Below are positions 46,563 through 57,854 of a stretch of 64,000 bases of DNA, in pieces. Positions within the stretch are counted from its first letter, which is position 1. Each line of letters begins with the position of its first letter. The position numbers and the translations under genes were made by a program. The DNA lies in NCBI GenBank assembly GCA_023548195.1, contig JAJHZJ010000496.1, positions 6,970,144 to 7,034,143 on the forward strand. Reading direction: 5' to 3'. Source of the DNA: Bettongia penicillata ogilbyi (lineage: Eukaryota; Chordata; Mammalia; Diprotodontia; Potoroidae). Under the pieces are notes generated by a model that saw only the letters and a program-made list of their open reading frames with translations, was not told where the DNA came from and did no database searches.

Positions 46563-47339
46563 AACATTGTTATTGTTGCTTGAATTCTAAATGCTCACAG
46601 ATCATCTCTTTAGCAATGTATCCTACGACTGTGCTGGAAGCTTTGTAAATCTTGGAAATGAGTCATTAAAAGGAAGTAGTTTTCAAGTGCATGGAGATTA
46701 ATTTCTTTTCACAACTTTGGACTTGTTTGCAAAGTACAGAAAAAAGCTGATTCTAGATGTTGAAGCAAAATTGAACGTGTAATCATGACATTTCAAGGCC
46801 AGGTTTTCAGAAAGGGAGCACCTTTAAACAGTTAAGATCTGTGGCATTCATAATACTGAGATAAATTCTTGAAAATTAATACAATTAGTTGCTTTAAAAA
46901 TTCTTATAAAAAGTAGCCTTTCTTTTATTTTTTAAAGTTATCTTCCATATAAACATGAACATTTGAATTCCTGATAAAAATAATAAAATAAATTTAGGAA
47001 TATGAATTTTGCTTCAAACAGTTGAATTGACCATTTATTATACAGAAAAAAAACCATTTTTCCTAATATCCCATTCCTGATACCAATAATATTAAATAAA
47101 TAATGTATATTAACTATCATTCACATATATGTAGATCCATAGGTATATATACATGTGTATATAGATAAGTATATTTGTGTATATGCATATGCATTTCAAG
47201 CTATAGCTTCAATGAGAAGGGCAAATTAATATACTTGTCTTCTCTCAGTAGAGGTTAACGCAGTGACAAATCCATTTAGCCCTTTTTGATCTCCCTGAAC
47301 ATTTTCTACATTTGACAACTTTTCAGGTATACAGCTCTT
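46563..47339. other. Stretch with no recognised feature
   Basis: AT-rich; 47120-47190 is a TATA/TGTA low-complexity tract. No gene recognised. Confidence 0.4.
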
Positions 47340-48400
47340 TATTACTGTTTTGAAGTTCGCAAAAGAAAAAGTCTGCATGTGTTATGATTGATTTTTAATG
47401 ATTTCCTGTTTTACAGTAGTAAGCATTAAAGCAATTTACCAAATATGTCAGCTGATTTGGTCCTTTAACAGTAAGCTTGACTAATGTGTATTACAAAGAC
47501 TCAGCCTTTGGAGGAGGTGGCTTTTTATTTCTTTAGTGGGCTTTACTCCATATTGCTTTTCAAAGTGACTGTCTCAGTGTCGTATTAAGTTGGTGCTAAT
47601 GAATTTGGACAAGGTTTTAATTCCATTAAACAAGAAGAAACACGAATTCACAAACACATGAAAGAACTAGCTTAAAGTACCCAAGGCAAAGCAATTTTGT
47701 TGAAGAAGGAACTGGAGTCTAGCTTATTTTCCTTTCAAAGGAATTAAATAGAAAAAGAAAAGTCTGCAAATACAAGCAAGGTTGGACAGGAGAGTCCTAT
47801 TGTTCATGATTCAGCAGTGTCCCAGTTATCTGGAGCAACAGATGACTGTAGATGCAAGGCTTGAATAGTGAAAGAATGGCAGCTGCTGTCAGAGACAGCC
47901 CTGAAAACCTGGATTTTGATGCCACCTGTCTGTATGATGAGATTACTCCATTTGAACAGGGGCTCCTCAGTGCCCTAGTTTTTTATTAACCCACTTACTA
48001 CCATGTTGCTCATTTGCCCTCTTGTTGGACTCGCTGCTGTGTCTTGACCTGTATTTGCTATAGCATCTTAAACACTTTGCAAAGAGACTGTTCATTTAGG
48101 ATGTCAGTACCACAGGAGGGGAGCGGCTTAGGAAGCTGCAGGATTGTTATCTTTTTCTACCCTCCAGGATAAAAGCATGTTGTTTTGACAAGAGCTGAAA
48201 GTGGTCCAAGGGAAGATGCCTCAATGGGGAAATAAATAAATAAAGCCAACCCCAGGAAATCTTTTATGAAACAATATGGGTTGACATTATTTCATGCTTC
48301 CTGGCAGATTGGAGTGTTTGAAGGATAAATATTCACCAGGTGGTCAGAGCAAAAATACTTTCTTCTATGAGATACTGGATAATATTTAGGTTGGAATTAT
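47340..48400. other. Repeat-poor block, candidate conserved non-coding sequence
   Basis: About 1 kb with no SINE, LINE or microsatellite text, apart from a short AAAT run near 48231. It has balanced composition and homeobox/POU-like strings. No open frame over 60 codons and no exon-like structure. Confidence 0.35.
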
Positions 48401-48889
48401 ATATTTATTCATTTTTCATAAAATAAGCAAATAATGAATATCACTAAACTTCTCTGCACCTTAGTTTCCTGTTCTGTATAATAAAAAGTCTATACTACAT
48501 TACATTCAAACTTCCATCCAATTCTAAAACGTATGGACCTATAAACATTTTTTTTTAATGCAAGGATTTAAAAAAAATTTCTTTAAGGATTTTCCTGCTT
48601 TCCCCCCACCCACTGAATTCAGAAAGAAAAAAAAAGGATAATGAGTTTATTTCTTTAAAATGAACAGAAAGTATTAACTCAAGTTACCTAAATGGGCGTG
48701 ATTCAAAATAGAGTTGGAGTGACAAATGCGTTTTGAAAAATGAAATGTATTCATACAACAAGGAAGACTGAATAAATCTACTTAGCGTTAGAATAAGTCT
48801 TGGAACAGATCTGAGCTGGTTGGTGATTTGGAGTCTTCTCTAAGTCTTTGCTCTAGGTGAAACTTGCCCAATTCCTTTAATGGGTGCTT

Positions 48890-49190
48890 GTTTCCTATGG
48901 TTTTGAAACTTCTTCACCATCGCAATTAACCTTCCTTGAATGTCCTTCAACTTTCTGATGTCCTCCCCAAAATGTGATATTGAGAAATGAATTCACACTT
49001 AGATGTGACCTTCCCAGGGCCCAACAAAGCAGTCTTATCCTCTATCTACTTCTGGAAACTCTGCCACACTTAATAAAGCCTAAAATATCAACAGCTCCAA
49101 CATGCCTCACTCACATATATAAGTACTCTGGCCAGGTTTCTAAAGAAGCTTGTCTTTACCATAAGACAGAACTAGAAAATGTCCATCTGC
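48890..49190 (-). repeat. CR1/L3-type LINE fragment, antisense
   Basis: 'cttcttcaccatcgcaatta', 'ccttcaactttctgatgtcc', 'aatgtgatattgagaaatga', 'cacttagatgtgaccttccc', 'tctggaaactctgcc', 'cacttaataaagcctaaaat': the reversed CR1/L3 3' order also seen at 50825-51110. Confidence 0.7.
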
Positions 49191-49589
49191 ATTAACACGG
49201 TATTTCTCCCCCTGCTGCCTTTTCATCTCTTCTTAGGAACTGATAATTAAATCAATGTTACTTTTGTTTCTATGCAAGCCATGATACTCCCCTGCTCCCT
49301 GACTTTATGGAAAATCACAATCCCTGGGATTCAGAATCATGATATAGACTCAAATTCTCTTGGCCACCTTCCATTCCTCTCTCATTCGTTTTCATCCATA
49401 TGAGCCTCATCCTTCTATGTCCCTATTACACTCATTTTTTTTCCATTGTGTCCTTTACAATGCCATATTCTGCTGTTAACCAACTGTCACATTAGAAATG
49501 CATCTCCATCCCAGAAGTTACTTTGTGTGTGTATGTGTGTATATGCATATATGTATATATGTGTGTGTTTACATTTAATTTTCTATTTG

Positions 49590-49725
49590 CATATTGTTTC
49601 TCTCCAGCAGAAGAAAAGTTTCTTGAGATCAGGGACTATTTCATTTCTGTCTATAAATCTTACAAACCTTCCCAGTTGCCTGGTACATAGTAGGAGTTTG
49701 AAAAGTGCTTCTTATAGTAAATATC
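49590..49725 (+). repeat. L2 3' end, sense
   Basis: 'ttcttgagatcagggactat', 'cccagttgcctggtacatag', 'taggagtttgaaaagtgctt'. Confidence 0.75.
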
Positions 49726-50479
49726 CTTATTCGAGACTGAAGAGTGAAGCTGTTGAATTGCATGTGAGAGATTAGCCAAGGAATCATCATCTTAATTAGC
49801 AAAAGTGAGTGAACACAATCACATTTTGAGTTCATCAACTGTCTTCAAATATTTGGGTTTTGCAGAGCCTTTATGCTGTTTTATTTTGCAGTCTTTTTTT
49901 TTTTTTCTCAGCCAATGAATGCTAGAGGGAGACAGAATCTGGTCTGTGTTTCTAATTCAGTTATACTTAACCCATCCACAAGGAGTCTGATATGAGATAT
50001 GTATAGGCTGGTTTAAAAATATCACACATCTTCTGTCCGGAAAAGCAGCATGCTATCAGTTTAGGCTTAAACATATTCACTTTCTGATGAAATCAAACAC
50101 AGCAAGGGTAGAAAAAACCCAATGCCTACTATATCTAATGGAATATTGTGTGGTTAAGTGGGCATTTATCTAGAGAATGGTATCCAACTCAAATAGAAAA
50201 GGGAGAGGCTTAACCATGGATAGGGATCCTGGCAGGCCAAATGTTGACTTAGAAAATCAGATAATAATATATCTATATTTTGTTACATTCTTACAAGTTT
50301 ATCAAATATTTCTCATTTATATTTTAAATTAGCCCCTGTGGGCTATGTTGTGGACATTTCTGATCTAGAGTATGCGTCAGCATATTACAGTCCCTATGTA
50401 CTAGTGTCTGCTTCACCACAGTATATGCACAAGAATCAAAATTGTAGCCTGGTCAGTTTGAACTTGGGTTATGTCTAAG
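49726..50479. other. Stretch with no recognised feature
   Basis: A T-run at 49896-49907. 49910-50110 has balanced composition and might be conserved. No gene recognised. Confidence 0.35.
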
Positions 50480-51250
50480 AATGTCTTAGATGGATGGAAG
50501 CTAAGAGGCCATCTAATTTAACCTGTACCTAAATGAGCATTTCCACTAGGACCCAGTACATCCCTAGCCAGTCCATTCTACTTTTGCATATCTCGAATTG
50601 CTCAGAAGAGTTTCATTACAAAAAAACAAAATTGAGCTCATTATAATGCACCTCCCCCCAATTTCCACCCCATTACCTTTTGTTCTATTTCCTATAGCCA
50701 GGTGGAAATTATCTATTTTTCATTCAACTCTTTAGATACATAAATAAAGCTTAGGTCTCCCCTAAATCCTCTTTTCTGCAGGTTAAACTTCTCCTGTACC
50801 TTTAACAAATCTTTATATGGCATAATCTTAAGATCCTTCACCATCCTGATAACCCTCCCCAAATATTCTTGAACTTATCAGTGTTTGGCCAAAAAGATGA
50901 TGTCTAGAACATTACACCTGTATTAGATGTGACCTGCTTAGAACTGAGTATAGTAGGTTTATTACCTACTCCCCTCCCCCTATTCTGGAAGTTCTTCCCT
51001 TTCTAATGCCTCTTAAGTTCTCATATTTTTAGCTACTGTCACACTGTTGATCCATATTGTACTTGTAAAAGCCCACAAAAACCTTCAGATACTTTTCAAG
51101 GGAACTCATTTCTCACCAGACTTCCTCTATTGCTTGACTGATCTTGCAATCGTGAACTTGACTGTTTAAAACAAAATGTAAGACTTTACATTTATTCCCA
51201 TTATATTTCACAGATTTAAATTTTATGGCTTGAATTAGATAACCTCAGAG
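50480..51250 (-). repeat. CR1/L3-type LINE, antisense, long 3' part
   Basis: Reversed CR1/L3 order: 'gaggccatctaatttaacct', 'cttcaccatcctgataaccc', 'aacttatcagtgtttggcca', 'ttagatgtgacctgcttaga', 'ctgtcacactgttgatccat', 'ccttcagatacttttcaagg', 'taagactttacatttattcc'. An old, diverged relic of about 770 bp. Confidence 0.8.
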
Positions 51251-51504
51251 GTCCAGCCCAACTCTAAGATTTTTGTGATAGTGACGCAAAGATTAACAAA
51301 TTGCATTTAAGTCTCTTTGGGTTATATGTTTTTAACCTTGGCTCATGTCTAACACACAAATTTATAAAACATGGTTCACAGTCATAGTAATTCTGCACTC
51401 GGGAAGTTATGAAATGGTTTGTGCGTGTGTGTCCCTTATAGGAGAGCAAAACTCATTAAAAATAAGCTGGGTGGTGGAACATCCAGCCCTGTAGTAGGAA
51501 AGAT

Positions 51505-51640
51505 CTTCTCTCCTCCCCTCTCTTCCCCTCTCTTCTCTCTCTCTCTCTCTCTCCCTCTCTCCCCCTCTCTCTCCCCCTCTCCCTGTCCCTCTCCCTGTCC
51601 CTCTCCCTCTCCCTCTCCTTCCTCCCCTGGTTGTGCTGTT
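51505..51640. repeat. CT-rich (TCTC / CCCTCT) low-complexity tract
   Basis: Pyrimidine-only for over 120 bp with TC and CCCTGTCCCTCT subperiods. Open frames on both strands are artefacts. Confidence 0.95.
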
Positions 51641-51849
51641 GACATGGGACAACCACCACATCTTCCTTCTTCTCTGCTCATTCTCTGCCCCCAACTACAT
51701 CTAAGGGTGATCTTGTGTTGGTTTCTTCTTCTTTTCTTTTTCTTCCAAACTAAGAGCTACAAATCCCAGGGTATTAAGGTTGTTTGTAACTGCACAATCC
51801 CTTGATGCTACATATGTAAATCAATAGGTGTTTTATATAAGGATAAAAT

Positions 51850-52020
51850 ATTTTTTCCATAGAATCTAGAGCTGGAAAGGACCCTAGAAATCATCTATTC
51901 CAAAGTCCTTGCCATTTTCATTTTACAGGTTGAGAAACTGAGATCTAGCATGGTTATGTGGCTAGCCCAAGAGCACAGCTGTAATTCAAACCCAGAGCTG
52001 CTGATTCCAATTTCAACTTT
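51850..52020 (-). repeat. MIR-like SINE, antisense
   Basis: 'agaatctagagctggaaagg', 'accctagaaatcatctattc', 'cattttacaggttgagaaac', 'aagagcacagctgtaattca'. Confidence 0.82.
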
Positions 52021-52089
52021 GTTTCTCCTTCCTCTATACTACTCCCTCTTGTTTAAAACTTGTTAAGTGTTAAAACAATTATTGGCAAC

Positions 52090-52560
52090 TTTTAAAATTC
52101 TCATTGCATCAAATCACTTAATTATAATTAGATGTTTCTCTGCTCTGAACTACAGATTGATCATCTAGAAATGTGCACTCTCTGAAGGGGCTTTATTCTA
52201 TAAGTGATCTAACTTTAATTATATAAAGATCCACGTGGATTTTTATATAACCTCAGGGATATGACTGCTCTTAATGGTATGGCTGTATTATATCACGATT
52301 TGCGAATGGCATTAATTGAATTTATAATGATATTTTTAATATTACTTGACAGCATGGTTTGCTGCAGTGGTTAATGTCTTTGCCCAGTCCTAAATTGTTA
52401 CTAAATCTGATAAAGTCTGATTAGTAGGAATCCAGATGAAATGGGGTAATCACTTTCATTCAGCACTTTTCTGTTAAATACAGTTTCTCCCCAACATTAT
52501 GCAAACTCATCCTGAGATTAAATAAGCTTTGCATATTTCCAGTCTTCCAGTTTCAGAGTT
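52090..52560. other. Repeat-poor block, candidate conserved non-coding element
   Basis: Dense in TAATTA, TTAATTGAATTTATAATG and TGATTAG strings with ordered, non-degenerate text (for example 'gacagcatggtttgctgcag'). No repeat wording and no open frame. It sits between two MIR-like SINEs. Confidence 0.4.
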
Positions 52561-52629
52561 CTCTGGCTACATTTGTATGATACCAAAGCATCAGTCTATT
52601 CAGTGATAAAATCAATCAAGATAATAAAT

Positions 52630-52785
52630 ACATGGAATCTAGAGCTGGAAAGGACCCTAGATATATAGAGTTTCAGAGCTGGAAGGGAAGTTATGACATC
52701 ATTTAGGCAAATTCTCATTTGGCAGATGAGGAAATCCAGACTCAGAGGGCAAGTGACTTGATGAAAATTAGATGGAACAAGAATT
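52630..52785 (-). repeat. MIR-like SINE(s), antisense, tandem heads
   Basis: 'ggaatctagagctggaaagg' at 52634 is followed within 35 bp by a second head-like 'tttcagagctggaaggg', then 'ttggcagatgaggaaatcca' and 'gggcaagtgacttgatgaaa'. Confidence 0.75.
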
Positions 52786-52811
52786 GGGATGATTATTAAA
52801 AATGATGGGGT

Positions 52812-53037
52812 GACTTTTAGGGACTGAACCAAGATGGCAGAGTACAGAAAACTTTCAGCTGAGCTCACCCAACATTCCCCTCCAAACAACTTTAAAATAA
52901 TGCTTCAAATTAAATTCGAGAGTCTGAGTCAACAAAATGTCTGGCTGAAATATTCTTCCACCCAAGACAATGTAGGAGGTTGGAAAGAGAAATCTGTGAC
53001 ATGGCTGAGGAGGCTGGCCCAGAGACCATGTGGATGA
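52812..53037 (+). repeat. L1 5'-end fragment, sense, 3'-truncated
   Basis: 'gggactgaaccaagatggca' is an L1-type start. It is followed by 'ctgagctcacccaacattcc', 'aaacaactttaaaataatgc', 'ttcttccacccaagacaatg', the order I know from marsupial L1 leaders. It stops near 53037, where antisense L2 begins. The 67-codon frame at 52834 is leader sequence. Confidence 0.7.
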
Positions 53038-53690
53038 TATACCAGTGATGGAACTAGGTGGTGGTGACAGAAGCAGGCCTTGACAATACTTTGGAGTGAG
53101 AGATAGTGTGAAGTCTAGGATGACTCTTAGGTTGTAAGTCTGAGGGACTGAGAAGATCGTGGTGCCCTTTACAGTAATGGAGAAGGTGGAGGGTTGGAGA
53201 GAAAAATAGTGTTTCCTTTGTGACATTCAGTTTCAGATGTTTACTGGTTTGAGATGTTTGAGGCAATTGGAGATATGAAATTGGAGGTTAGCAGAGAGAG
53301 TGGGACAGAAAGGTAGATTTGAGAAGGATCAGCATAGAGATGTCATTAAACCCATGAGAGCTGATGAGATCACCAAGTGAAGTAGTGTAGAGGGAGAAGA
53401 GGGCCCAGGATAGAAGGGTGTGATATGGAAGAGGATCCTGCAAAGGAGAAAGAGAATGAGTGGTCAGATAGGTAGGAAGAGAACCAGGAGAGACTAGTGT
53501 CCCAAAAGCCTAGAGAGAAGAGCATACCAAGGAGGAGAGAGTTATCTACAGTGTAAAAAACTGCAGAGATGTCAAGAAGCATGACTGAGCAAAGGACGTT
53601 GGATTTGGCAACTGAAAGATCGTTAGTGACTTTGGAGAGAATAATTTTGGTGGAACGAAAAGGTCAGAAGCCAGATGGTAAGAGATTTTT
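53038..53690 (-). repeat. L2-type LINE ORF2 fragment, antisense
   Basis: The - strand frame 53582-53370 encodes reverse-transcriptase text MLLDISAVFYTVDNSLLL and then LGFWDTSLSWFSSYLSD, close to the L2/CR1 motif LLDLSAAFDTVDH. The palm aspartate context is decayed (F-Y-T in place of F-D-T), so it is inactive. Flanking + strand wording: 'gatgactcttaggttgtaag' and 'agatgtcattaaacccatga'. Confidence 0.88.
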
Positions 53691-53819
53691 ATTAATTCTG
53701 TAATCCTTCATTATTCATGGTAAACTGTTTTGTCTTAAAAAATATAGAGTGCACTTTAAGGTTTATTATTTGCTTTTTTTGAACAGTAACACTACATGGG
53801 AGAATAGTGCATATGACAT

Positions 53820-53900
53820 CATTTTATTTCACCAGATAAGGAATCTCAAGCTTAGACAAGTCAAGTGACTTGTTCAAGTCAGTTTCAGACCCAGAATTCA
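53820..53900 (-). repeat. MIR-like SINE remnant, antisense
   Basis: 'ttatttcaccagataaggaa' and 'caagtcaagtgacttgttca'. Confidence 0.55.
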
Positions 53901-54039
53901 TACCCAGTTTGGGGGTTGTTGTCTATTTTCTCTCCAAGTCCATAGTGCTTCATAAAAGTTAAAAGAAAAAATAATGTTTTGCCTAATGCATAACATGTTG
54001 AAATGTCTTACACTAATAAGAAAAAATATCTGGTTAAGT

Positions 54040-54350
54040 CAAGTATTTATTCTGCCTATGTGGTCCTTCCTTTGATTGGTTGCCTCCTCATTTTAAGGAA
54101 AGTATCTACTCCAGCCATCTACCTCGCCACTCCTGAATCTCTGGACTTCATTTAACACCAGGCCCCCTTGATGCTACCTTTTCCTTCTCACTCCATTTTC
54201 AGTTTTCTTTATGCATTCTCTTTTCCCATTAAAATGTAAACCCACTGAAAGCAGGGGTATCTCTTTTTCTTCTTGCATTTGTAGTCTCAGTGATTAACAC
54301 AATTACAGATATACAGTTGGTACACACAAAATGCTTCTTGGATTGATGTT
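54040..54350 (+). repeat. L2 3' end, sense
   Basis: 'ccttctcactccattttcag', 'cattaaaatgtaaacccact', 'gaaagcaggggtatctcttt', 'ttgcatttgtagtctcagtg', 'aaaatgcttcttggattgat'. Confidence 0.8.
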
Positions 54351-54884
54351 GTCATTATGCTGTGTAATTTAAAAGGAGTACCTAAATGTTGAAATAGTCA
54401 ATTACCTAAATTTAAAAAAAAATATGGAGAAGATTTGGTGAGTGGTGTGACTTAGATTTTTGACTCCATTTTCTTTTCTTTCTTTTTTGTGATCATAGTA
54501 AAAGTTCATCTTTAAGTTCTTATTTGTGAACTTTGAGGATATTTTTGGGACTTGGGATAGTCTACAGTAATTTATTTTAGCACTTTAGCACTTAAATTCC
54601 TGGAACAAAATTAAAAGTACTCTGCTTGCTTCTTGTTCCTAAATCACTTGGAAAGAAGTGCATTATATAAAGATAGCCCTCTATTTTATCCGCTTCTTTG
54701 AAGAAGTGTTTTATTCAGTATAATATGCAGCACATATTTACTATATAAAATGGAATGCATCACTTATTGTTTAATCTATTCTTATGATAATACGATAAAT
54801 TTAAATAAAACCATTAGTAAAAAATTAAAATGTATGTCATGTGTGTATGTACATATACATACATATACGTTCATACACACACGC

Positions 54885-55080
54885 ATTTATTTAGCACCTA
54901 CTAGACAAAGGTCACTGTGCTTTATTCTGGTGTTGCAAAATCAAAACACTCCCTACTTTCAAAGACATTGCATTCCCCTGGAAGAAGACAACATATATAC
55001 ACATATATACAATACAAGGTAGAGAGTGAACAAGGAAAGGATAAAATCAGACAGAATGATCTCAGGAAATTTGAGAGTGT
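54885..55080 (-). repeat. L2 3' end, antisense
   Basis: 'catttatttagcacctacta' and 'tactttcaaagacattgcat', then 'ggaagaagacaacatatata' and 'aaggatgagagtgaacaagg'-like text. Confidence 0.6.
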
Positions 55081-55350
55081 TATCTTCCTATGTAGATCAT
55101 AAACCAGTTGATAGTAGGGATTATTTATTATAAGTCTTTGTTTCTCTGTTATCTAATACAGTATTCTATTTTTAGTAGGGACTTTTAAATAATATTTAAG
55201 AAGAGCAAGGACCTCCATTCCATTCCTTCCATGGAAAAGGTATTAGTAATATGTACCTTTACTGAAGCAGGAGGGACAAAACTCTTTCAGGGTCTCCTAG
55301 AATCTCTGGTTAAAGATATTTCAAAAAAATCAAATGCCTTGGCCCAGCAG

Positions 55351-55354
<4 letters not shown>

Positions 55355-55383
<29 letters not shown>
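55355..55383. repeat. (TG)n microsatellite
   Basis: About 14 TG units after a T-run. Confidence 0.95.
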
Positions 55384-55385
<2 letters not shown>

Positions 55386-55659
55386 CCTGAAAACTTCCTT
55401 TTGGAGGAATTACATGAAGAAACTGAAACAAAGGTTCAGGTGGTTGTTTGAAATAGAAAGAAAAGGACTATCCCCTTGGGTCTCTTAGGTTCAGATTGTC
55501 TAGGCTACCACAGCCCAAGTTTTGACTGAACAAGCAGCTTCAGCGAGCAGGGTAGGTCACACCACGTCCAGATAAGGGGATAGGCAGACAAGTTATGTTA
55601 GCTTTGGAAGTATGGTTACAATTTCACTTGGCTTATCATCAGACATAGAATGCTGCCAA

Positions 55660-55725
55660 CTTCAATAATTCAGTAAACGGTTATTAAGTGCCTACTGTGT
55701 GCTAAGCATTGGACCCTCAAGGAGC
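55660..55725 (-). repeat. L2 3' terminal fragment, antisense
   Basis: 'aacggttattaagtgcctac', 'tgtgtgctaagcattggacc', 'ctcaaggagc'. It is cut by the LTR that starts near 55726. Confidence 0.75.
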
Positions 55726-56294
55726 TGAAACCAGAGAGTTAAAAATCTTCCCCACCCCATGAATGGGCCTGCACATTAAGGGAAGCTTGATTGGGGCAGA
55801 TTTGTTTTGTGGGAAGGCCCACAATGAGGCATTGGTTCTCAAGAGTTGTGATGCCCTCTAGCTCTGGAAAGTATATAAATATTCCCAGGTGGAGTTTTAC
55901 TTTAGGACTGACTCAATGGAAGTGTTTGTTTGGCCAAACGAGATTCTGGGCAACCACTAAGGAGCCCCTTGGCTTTGAAAACACAGCTATTGGTGCTTCT
56001 ATCTCTAGTAAGTATGTATGTATGTATGGTCAGACAGTTGAATCTGTCTGTTGATCTGTGATGCATGTATTGCTTACAGTCAGACAGTTGGAAGCCCTGT
56101 GTGTTGATCTTTGTTTCTCTGTATTTTCTGTGAAGTTCAGGGTGCTGACTTTTCCCCCCTGAACTAAGTGAATGATATATGTGCTTGATTAAAGTGATTG
56201 TTGACCACTCACAAGTTGCTTTCCTTTCAGAAAAGCATATCTAAGAACCTGTACAGCAGACTTTCTTTCATATGTCGGGATCCTTACTGTTACA
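55726..56294 (+). mobile_element. Solo LTR of an endogenous retrovirus-like element, sense
   Basis: TG...CA boundaries (TG at 55726, CA at 56293-56294). A TATA-like string 'gtatataaat' lies at 55871-55880 and a poly(A) signal ATTAAA at 56188-56193. Homologous along its length to the antisense LTR at 16363-16880. Flanks AGGAGC and AGGATC differ at one of six bases and could be a decayed target-site duplication. A small (TATG)n run sits near 56012-56028. No internal retroviral genes adjoin it. Confidence 0.8.
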
Positions 56295-56395
56295 AGGATC
56301 AGATTTCAAATTTATATACATCCCCCAATTAAAATAAGTCAAAATACAGAGAAATACACACATGCGCTCATACACATGCGCACACACACACAGGG

Positions 56396-56411
56396 TGGAG
56401 AGAGAGAAAGA

Positions 56412-56487
<76 letters not shown>
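56396..56487. repeat. (AG)n microsatellite
   Basis: Over 40 AG units with few interruptions, preceded by a short CA run at 56380-56392. Confidence 0.97.
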
Positions 56488-56489
<2 letters not shown>

Positions 56490-56674
56490 CGTTGTTTCAG
56501 AATTGGACTACCCAAGAAATGTGAATTCATTTATAATCTGAACATTTTATGGACACTGTTCTAAAGTACTCTGTACCAATTTCTCCATGTGTCGTGCTGC
56601 ATACTGCTTGAGTTTTGTTTGTTTTTTTTTCCTGGGTAGAAGGCTAATGTTATCTACTGTGTAAAACACTTGAC

Positions 56675-56855
56675 TATCATCACTGGTGAGTTTTAGATTC
56701 TTGTCCTGTCTCTTGCACTATCAATGTGACCTCACCCTAGCCAATGGATTCATCTGAGCCTCCCTAGGCTTCCTGATATTTAAAATAAAGGGATTAAGCA
56801 AGATAATCCCTAACATTCTTTCTATCTTTAAGTGAACACTTTGTGATTCTGTAGA
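56675..56855 (+). repeat. MIR-like SINE, sense
   Basis: 'gtgagttttagattcttgtc', 'atgtgacctcaccctagcca', 'tcctgatatttaaaataaag', 'aagtgaacactttgtgattc'. Confidence 0.65.
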
Positions 56856-57299
56856 CCTCAGAAATGGAAATGGAAAAAAAAACTTGAGGGAAGAAAGATG
56901 CAAGTAAATATTATAGATGCTGAAACAGAAAAAATAGGGCAAAATAAACAAGAGTTTGTTGAATTCAGAAGAGCCTTTAACTTATTTCCCAAATGTACAG
57001 ACAGAGCAGAAATATATGCGAACTATCTGTTTAGAGTCTCAGATTGCTGGGAGGGTTATGACAAATAGGAAAATCAACCAAATTTGTCTACACCATCCCT
57101 GGCTCCCATTTCAGCCATGCCCTCCTCTGCTCAATGGCATCCCTACACCTGTATAACACCTCTACCTCCCCATTTTTTCTTGTCAAAAATCTATGCTTTA
57201 GGAAGGACTCAATCAATCAAGACATTATTTCTCCCAATAATTCTTGTATTTTTTGGAAAACAACACTAGAAACACTGCATGCATTTCAAATGATGGAAA
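56856..57299. other. Stretch with no recognised feature
   Basis: Mixed composition. Three short open frames at 56956-57412 overlap and match nothing I recognise. Confidence 0.4.
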
Positions 57300-57500
57300 G
57301 ACGGGATAGCATAGTGAATAGTGTTAGACCTGGAGTTAGGAAGACTTGTCACTTCTGCGTGACTCTTGGTCCATCATTTAACCTCTCTGAGACTCAACGC
57401 CTTCACGGGTAACACAGGAAAAATAATACCTCGTACCTGCCACATGGTGTTGTTATGAAGCTTGTGAGATAATTTATGTAAAGTGCGAACTTAAATCTTA
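57300..57500 (+). repeat. MIR-like SINE, sense
   Basis: 'gacgggatagcatagtgaat', 'gacctggagttaggaagact', 'taatacctcgtacctgccac', 'atggtgttgttatgaagctt', 'gataatttatgtaaagtgcg'. Confidence 0.8.
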
Positions 57501-57754
57501 CTATCGTTTAGGATAATTGCAGTGAGAAAATGTGAAAAATAAGCAAATCAGTGTATGAGATGCTTTTAGGGAAGGGAATCACTATAATCTTGGTTCCCTA
57601 AAGTTGTTCCATGTAGGAAGAAGACTACCTTCATTCCTCATGTACCACCTTCAACTTTATGGACAGATTCTGGAGACAAAAGGCAGTTCTGTTTACTGAA
57701 AGAGCATGGCTGTAGCCCTGTAAATACTGGGAGAAACCCTATAGGGTTACAAAA

Positions 57755-57850
57755 TAATGGTAGAATTTTGAGTTGGAAAGGACAGTACAGTTATTCTAAT
57801 CTAATATTCACTTTTACAGATGAGGAAACTGAAGCCAAGAGAAGTGACTT
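57755..57850 (-). repeat. MIR-like SINE fragment, antisense
   Basis: 'ttgagttggaaaggacagta' and 'cttttacagatgaggaaact', then 'gaagccaagagaagtgactt'. Confidence 0.75.
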
Positions 57851-57854
57851 GCTA

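Noticed and set aside
51407..51805. Frames of 81-128 codons rich in Ser/Pro/Leu or Arg/Glu/Gly
   Set aside because: Pyrimidine tract artefacts.
52834..53037. 67-codon frame beginning MAEYRKL
   Set aside because: It is L1 leader sequence read through; the ATG is the conserved 'aagatggc' leader motif.
53367..53380. Antisense L2 and sense L2-like piece at 44855 as one duplicated gene
   Set aside because: Shared words are LINE-family text; the elements are independent insertions.
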